Source of the DNA: Muricea muricata
Taxonomy: Eukaryota; Cnidaria; Anthozoa; Malacalcyonacea; Plexauridae
Assembly (NCBI GenBank): GCA_963855995.1
Contig: OY979717.1
Coordinates: forward strand, 67,564,354 to 67,628,353
Direction of reading: 5' to 3'
DNA: 64,000 nt
The translations under genes were made by a program, and so were the position numbers. The notes beneath the pieces were generated by a model. It made no database searches, was not told the DNA's origin, and worked only from the letters and a program-made list of their open reading frames with translations. Of the stretch, positions 59,039-64,000 are shown piece by piece; the first letter of the stretch is position 1, and each line of letters starts with the position of its first letter.

Positions 59039-59391
59039 ACTGTGATTCTTTTGATGTCATTACTTTAGAAGTGACCACTCTAGGTTTTGTATCTAAGAAC
59101 GTTGCAAAATTTCGTAGGTTATTGAAATATTTAAAAGTTAATGATAATCGTATTATAGCTAAATGCATGGAGGTAGCTCTTAGGGCTACGTTCTTTATTT
59201 ACTGTAGAAGGAATAAGCAATGGAACGATCCAGCGTTATTAAATTTCTATTAACTGCTATCGTTTGGTGTGATAGAGTATGGACCTGAACATTACAGTGA
59301 ACTGTTACTCTTAGTTTAGATAATTGAAGATCATTGTGACATGTAATTTATTTTTTGTCATAATAAATTGAGATTTTCAGAGTTTAAAAAA
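59039..59391 (+). pseudogene. Diverged RLE-type LINE copy 7, C-terminal end
   Basis: TLGFVSKNVAKFRRLLKYLK ... ALRATFFIYCRRNKQWNDPA, stop at 59253. Same layout as the other C-termini but clearly a different subfamily. Its 3' end is AATAAATTGAGATTTTCAGA, unlike the AATAAAGTTTCC type, yet it too is followed by a TTA array. Confidence 0.7.

Positions 59392-59479
<88 letters not shown>
59392..59479. repeat. (TTA)n array 7
   Basis: Trinucleotide run after the diverged copy. Confidence 0.97.
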
Positions 59480-60668
59480 GAAACTGTGGGAGAGAACGAA
59501 CCGCCAGTTGTGGAGACGAGAGAGTACATAAGAGAGTACATTCAGCACACCCTTCATTACAGTGGGTCGCGGCGTCCTTCAGGGTGATTGTCTTAGTCCT
59601 TTACTATATTCAATATGACATTTAATACTTTCATCCAACACATTAAAACACAAAAATATCGTCAACTCGGATTTTGGAATATTATCGACAACGGCATATC
59701 ATTAAACCCTCTTCACTGGTTTCAATTTGCAGACGATGCAGCTGTTATTAGTGGCGGAGAAAAGGAAAACCAAATTATGCTCAATTGCTTTACAGTTTGG
59801 TGTCGGTGGTCTGACATGATAATACGTGTTGATAAGTGTTCAACTTTTGGCATAAAAAAACACCTTACCAAATCCATTCAGTACCTCCCAAAACTATTTG
59901 TAAACAACTGCCTCGTACCACGTGTTGATATCGGTAAATCATTTCGATACTTAGTTCGCTACTTTAACTTTGACATGTCCGATGATGATCACAAACATGA
60001 AACACTGGATACGCTTAGTGATATCTTAAACGAAATAGATCAGATACCACTGCACCCAAAAAACAAAATTCGTTTATACACTCAGTACGCACTTTCAAAG
60101 ATTTCGTGGCACTTCACAGTTTCCGATATAGGTAAAACCTGGGTAAAAGAAACACTTGATGCTATTGTCTTAAAATACATCCGGAAATGGCTTGAGCTTC
60201 CCATTTCCGCAACCCTTAGCAACGTCCAACTTCCTTACAACCGATTTGGACTAAATGTCATTTTACCATCAACTAAATTCCTTCAGTGCCAAACAGTCTC
60301 CCGAAAAGCCTTGCAATCATCCCCAAATGAAGATATAAATAAATTGTGGATGGAGAGTAGCAATTACAAAAATATTCAGTATGACACCTACAAAAACACT
60401 AAGGACGTATTAATCACTATTCGGAAACAGCACGAAGACAAACTCGAGCATCATCTCATTTCACAAGGTTCGTTTTTCTCCAATGTCATTAAATATTCTA
60501 CCATCTCACTCAACTCAATATGGTCTGCAGTACAAAGCAAACTTCCAAAAAACATATTTAACTTCACCATACGGTATGTAAACAACACTCTTCCTACTCG
60601 AAAAAACCTTCAAAAATGGGGCATATCAACAACATCTGAATGCGTTTTCTGTTTGTCACCGGAATCTA
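59480..60668 (+). pseudogene. RLE-type LINE copy 8 with RT domain
   Basis: The longest copy at its 5' side. GRGVLQGDCLSPLLY (RT block B, near 59560) is followed by a small frameshift, then a 352-codon frame: WFQFADDAAVISGGEKENQI (motif C), RVDKCSTFGIKKH, HPKNKIRLYTQYALSKISWH, the family thumb region and SECVFCLSPES. It stops at 60673 because the sequence switches to another copy at 60669, inside the CCHC motif. Confidence 0.85.
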
Positions 60669-61467
60669 TTTAACTTCACAGTTCGTTACATCAACAATTC
60701 CCTCCCTACTCGAAAAAGCATGGTCAGATGGGGTCTGTCATCATCGGCTGATTGTTCCTTCTGCTTTTCTCTTGAATCACTCCTGCATGTCATCTCTGGA
60801 TGTAAGGAGTATTTAAATGAAGGACGTTTTACGTGGCGACACGATTCAGTTTTGAATTTCATTGCGTCCAGCCTTACGTGTGTCAAAGGATCCAAATTCT
60901 ATGTTGATTTGCCTGGCTTTATTACCCCGTCAGTTATCACTGAGTTATCCCGTCAGTTATCCCGTCAGTTATCCCGTCAGTTATCCCGTCAGTGATCACA
61001 TATTTTGGAACTGAATCTACGCTTTGAAACGAATCTAAAAATTAACTCAGATCAAAAACTGAGAAAATACTTGCCCCTTATTTCTGATCAAGAAAATAAC
61101 TTTGACAAAGTTAAATTTGTTAATGTATCCATAAGTTCGCTAGGGGTATTTGGTCGAACGACGAACGACGAATATGCTTAAGGATTTGAAGTTTGATGAG
61201 CAGCACATTAGATACGTTAAAAAGAAATTTATTGCTACTTGTATTCGAGCATCTTACTATATATGCTTTTAGCGAAACAAAGACTGGACTAGCCCAGAAC
61301 TTTTGAAGATTTGAGTAGTGTTCAAAATGTAACAAAAAGGCATTATTATTGTTTTTTATTAACACTATATATTTAACCAAACATAATTCAAGTAGACATA
61401 GATAGACTACCTTTTATAAGTGAGGTTTATCAATGTAAATATAGTAAATCAAATAAATAAAGTTTCC
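60669..61467 (+). pseudogene. RLE-type LINE copy 9, fused to copy 8
   Basis: Begins at TTTAACTTCAC, a string shared with copy 8 at the homologous point ~110 bases earlier. Continues VRYINNSLPTRKSMVRWGLS, CSFCFSLESLLHVISGC, GRFTWRHDSVLNFIAS. Where the RPD motif should be, a 12-bp tandem repeat sits instead. The C-terminus continues with frame breaks to about 61315; the 3' end is AATAAAGTTTCC. Confidence 0.78.
60944..60991 (+). repeat. 12-bp tandem repeat x4 (GTTATCCCGTCA)
   Basis: Four perfect units encoding LSRQ, placed at the position of the endonuclease RPD motif in copy 9. The flanking CCGTCAGTTATCAC looks like the seed of the expansion. Confidence 0.92.
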
Positions 61468-61878
<411 letters not shown>

Positions 61879-61937
61879 TATTATATATGAAATCTTTATC
61901 GCATTTTTTAGATTATATATACAGTTATAAATCTTAA

Positions 61938-62636
61938 TATTATTATTCCTTCAGCCACAGTCTTTGCTGGTGTTTCGTTTGTAGTTTATCAGCCTGGCGC
62001 AAACCATGCACCAAGGGCATCAAACACTCAAGTCAATTATTCTGTTCACACACTAAGCACCTTCCTTAGGATTTGTGCAGATCCAGCATGCAGATCTATT
62101 GCGTTTCAGTAGCTCTCTCTGATACCCTCTTAATGTTTTCTATCATCCCCTTCTTTATTGTACCAAGTGCACCAACTACCACAGGGATCACTTCAGTTCA
62201 CATATGCCTCATTCTCTGTATTTCTAGTTCTAGGTCTTTGTACTTATTTTTCTTTTCAGTTTCCTTTAATGCAATATTTCTATCTGATGGGACAGTCATA
62301 TCAATCAGTATACAATTTGCATTTGTTAAATCGTTCACTACAATATCTGGTCTGTTTGCTGTTATAGTTCTGTCAATATTGACTGCCATATCCCATAGGA
62401 TAGTAATTTAATGTTGTTGTCCGTATTGTGCATAACGGTCTCAGGCTTGTGCTCATACCATTTGTTTGTAACCTCGATATCGTAGTCTTGACAGACTCTC
62501 CAGTGGAGATATGCCGCAGCTTTATTATGCCTTGTAATGTACTCAGTTCTAGCTAATTCCTCATCACGATAGGATGTGATCCACTGTTTCTTCATGTTGA
62601 GAACACATTCTGCATTTACTCTCAATTACACTTGCT
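61938..62636 (-). pseudogene. Another RLE-type LINE family, opposite strand
   Basis: On the minus strand: WRVCQDYDIEVTNKWYEHKP and ETVMHNTDNNIKLLS, then after a frameshift NRPDIVVNDLTNANCILIDM and TVPSDRNIALKETEKKNKYK. RPD...LIDMTVP is the restriction-like endonuclease pattern. The C-terminus is followed by a 3' end that runs into AATAATAAT near 61940. It is distinct from the plus-strand family and inserted against it. Confidence 0.75.
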
Positions 62637-62669
62637 GGCCACATATTACTTTTTGGTTGTTTTTAGTGT

Positions 62670-62704
62670 TTATTACTACTACTATTATTATTATTATTAT
62701 TATT
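62670..62704. repeat. (TTA)n array 9, short
   Basis: TTACTACTACTATTATTATT-type run beside the opposite-strand element. It may be the remainder of the array that element entered. Confidence 0.85.
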
Positions 62705-62863
62705 TGAAATTTTAAATATTTAATATCATTTGTGTATATATAGATTAGATTATTGTTTGTTATAGAGTGTAATGTTGATTTCAAGTAGCCAATTGTAAGT
62801 TACCTGTAAAAGTGAGATTTACAATTGTTTGTACATATATATCAAAAAGTTAATAAAGTTTTC

Positions 62864-62865
<2 letters not shown>
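62704..62865 (+). pseudogene. RLE-type LINE copy 11, 3' UTR only
   Basis: Closely matches the 3' UTR of copy 4 (56670-56824), including TACAATTGTTTGTACATATA and AATAAAGTTTTC. No coding part: the shortest truncation in the series. Confidence 0.8.
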
Positions 62866-62895
<30 letters not shown>

Positions 62896-62944
62896 CATTA
62901 TCATTATCATTATCATTATCATTATCATTATCATTATCATTATC

Positions 62945-63000
<56 letters not shown>
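62866..63000. repeat. (ATTATC)n then (TTA)n array 10
   Basis: About 17 hexamer units ATTATC followed by ~10 TTA units. The hexamer phase suggests a variant unit was amplified in the tail. Confidence 0.97.
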
Positions 63001-63173
63001 TAGCCCTCATTATTACTAACCCTCGAGGGAATCGGACGTGTTTTTGGTCGCTCCTGCAGGGTGTTAACGTTTCATCGATTTTGTTATTTGGTACAGATAT
63101 TTTATTTTACTTGAAAGCTCGTTCAACTTTTTATCATACCTATTTGAATCTCGGACAAAATTTCCTGTCTTTC
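63001..63173 (+). other. Probable 5' UTR of the zinc-finger retrotransposon
   Basis: Unique sequence between the TTA array and the ORF start. A near repeat TAGCCCTCATTATTAC / TAACCCTCGAGG sits at the junction and may be a 5' insertion scar. Confidence 0.4.
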
Positions 63174-64000
63174 ATGATGAGAACGGTAATATTCTGGCTG
63201 AGCGTGTTGGTTGTTTGCTCCTATTGTAACGTTGACTTTAAGAGCATTGGTCGTCATGTTTGGCGTTGTAAAGCGAAGCTTAATAGTCGGCAAAGTGTTA
63301 ATGAAAGAAACGAAGAGCCTACGTTGATTGATCAGGGTGCAACGCAGGATACGGTCGATTCAAACGAAGCTGTGTTGAGAAATCAAGGGCGAATTTCGAA
63401 TGTAGATCACACCCATTGTTGCTGTGGTAAGAAATGTAAAGGCTTGAGAGGTCTTAAAGCCCATCAAAGATCATGTCGATTTGTTAAAGGTATGAATTCT
63501 GAACTTGTATTTGAGGGATCTGATGTGAATGATGTTGAACATGATTTACCTGTCGATATTGAAAGCCTTATCTCGGATGATACTCCTGGTCTTAAACCGG
63601 GCGTTAAATTGCCTAAGAACGAAGCTCAATGGAGGGAAGCGGATTTGTATTTTAGAGCAGAATTGCCAATAAGCGAGATAAATGATAAATCAACAAACGA
63701 ATGTACGATCAAGATGACAAATTTAGTATATGACTATTTCGCCGAAAATTTTGGAACAGTAAATAAGAAGAATCTCGATTATGAATTTGATATCAAGTAT
63801 GCTAACTATACTAAACAAGAGCTAAAACGGGAATTGAAATCGCTAAAGTGTCAACCAAATGCCGATGTAAATAACATTAGATACGTCTCACAATTATTAC
63901 GAAGATTATCCTCGAGGAAAAATTTCACTTCTGATGTTAATTCCCTCAACGATGACGAACAAATTCACAAAAATTTCTGGCGCTATGCGAAATTAAAGCT
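63174..64000 (+). CDS. 5' end of a non-LTR retrotransposon ORF, zinc-finger N-terminus
   Basis: Open from ATG 63174 past the window edge (275 codons), so no stop was available to close it. Two CCHC fingers are visible: CSYCNVDFKSIGRHVWRC (CX2CX9HX3C) and CGKKCKGLRGLKAHQRSC (CX3CX8HX3C). An acidic linker and a helical region (KMTNLVYDYFAENFG, LKRELKSLKCQ) follow. N-terminal zinc fingers before RT are typical of RLE-type elements (R2, R4, NeSL). It lies immediately after array 10 on the same strand as the eleven truncated copies, so it is probably the 5' part of a longer copy of that or a related family. An alternative upstream frame (FPVFHDENGNILAERVG) may hold the true start behind a frameshift. 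RT is off-window. Confidence 0.6.
   Translation, partial: MMRTVIFWLSVLVVCSYCNVDFKSIGRHVWRCKAKLNSRQSVNERNEEPTLIDQGATQDTVDSNEAVLRNQGRISNVDHTHCCCGKKCKGLRGLKAHQRSCRFVKGMNSELVFEGSDVNDVEHDLPVDIESLISDDTPGLKPGVKLPKNEAQWREADLYFRAELPISEINDKSTNECTIKMTNLVYDYFAENFGTVNKKNLDYEFDIKYANYTKQELKRELKSLKCQPNADVNNIRYVSQLLRRLSSRKNFTSDVNSLNDDEQIHKNFWRYAKLK

Overview
This is eukaryotic DNA from an early-branching animal, most likely a cnidarian. The evidence is one spliced gene with GT-AG introns, AT-rich non-coding DNA, and a rich mix of animal-type transposons: BEL/Pao, Ty3/Gypsy and DIRS-like elements, non-LTR elements with APE or restriction-like endonucleases, a Penelope-type hammerhead trace, and hAT and Tc1/mariner MITEs. 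The host assignment rests on repeat flavour and is not proven. Nothing looks prokaryotic.

Layout. 1-6.0 kb: two decayed BEL/Pao pol copies, tail to tail. 6.0-14 kb: mostly non-coding, with small decayed elements: a SAP-like exon split by a foldback element, an APE-type LINE endonuclease fragment split by a hAT MITE with a perfect 8-bp target duplication, a Gypsy RT scrap and a LINE RT scrap. 14-19.5 kb: a small secreted-protein gene fragment (signal-peptide exon, 42-nt exon, 348-nt exon, minus strand) and a second partial copy of exons 2-3, which carries its own foldback insertion. 20-24.2 kb: a LINE scrap, a DIRS-like element with a gag-like ORF inside nested inverted repeats, and a broken hammerhead motif. 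25.8-35.1 kb: a three-layer insertion. A minus-strand LINE was split by a foldback element with roughly 0.9-kb inverted arms and a 6-bp target duplication; that element's right arm was then split by a young Ty3/Gypsy retrotransposon with near-identical LTRs and a 5-bp target duplication.

36.7-49.0 kb: the only clearly intact host gene, a nine-exon SLC22-type organic ion transporter on the minus strand. All splice phases agree and the product is 519 residues. Its introns hold an antisense LINE, a DIRS-type tyrosine recombinase remnant and a long hairpin.

49.4-64.0 kb: the most unusual region. A decayed RT element with a C-terminal CCHC motif is followed by about 10 kb of (TTA)n microsatellite arrays. 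Each array follows the AATAAA-bearing 3' end of a 5'-truncated, same-strand copy of a non-LTR retrotransposon family whose C-terminus has CX2CX7HX4C and RPD...ELTV motifs, i.e. a restriction-like endonuclease. The last array is followed by the 5' end of another element (two CCHC zinc fingers, open to the window edge). I read this as repeated insertion of an R4/Dong-like element into TTA repeats, each copy supplying a new TTA tail as the next target.
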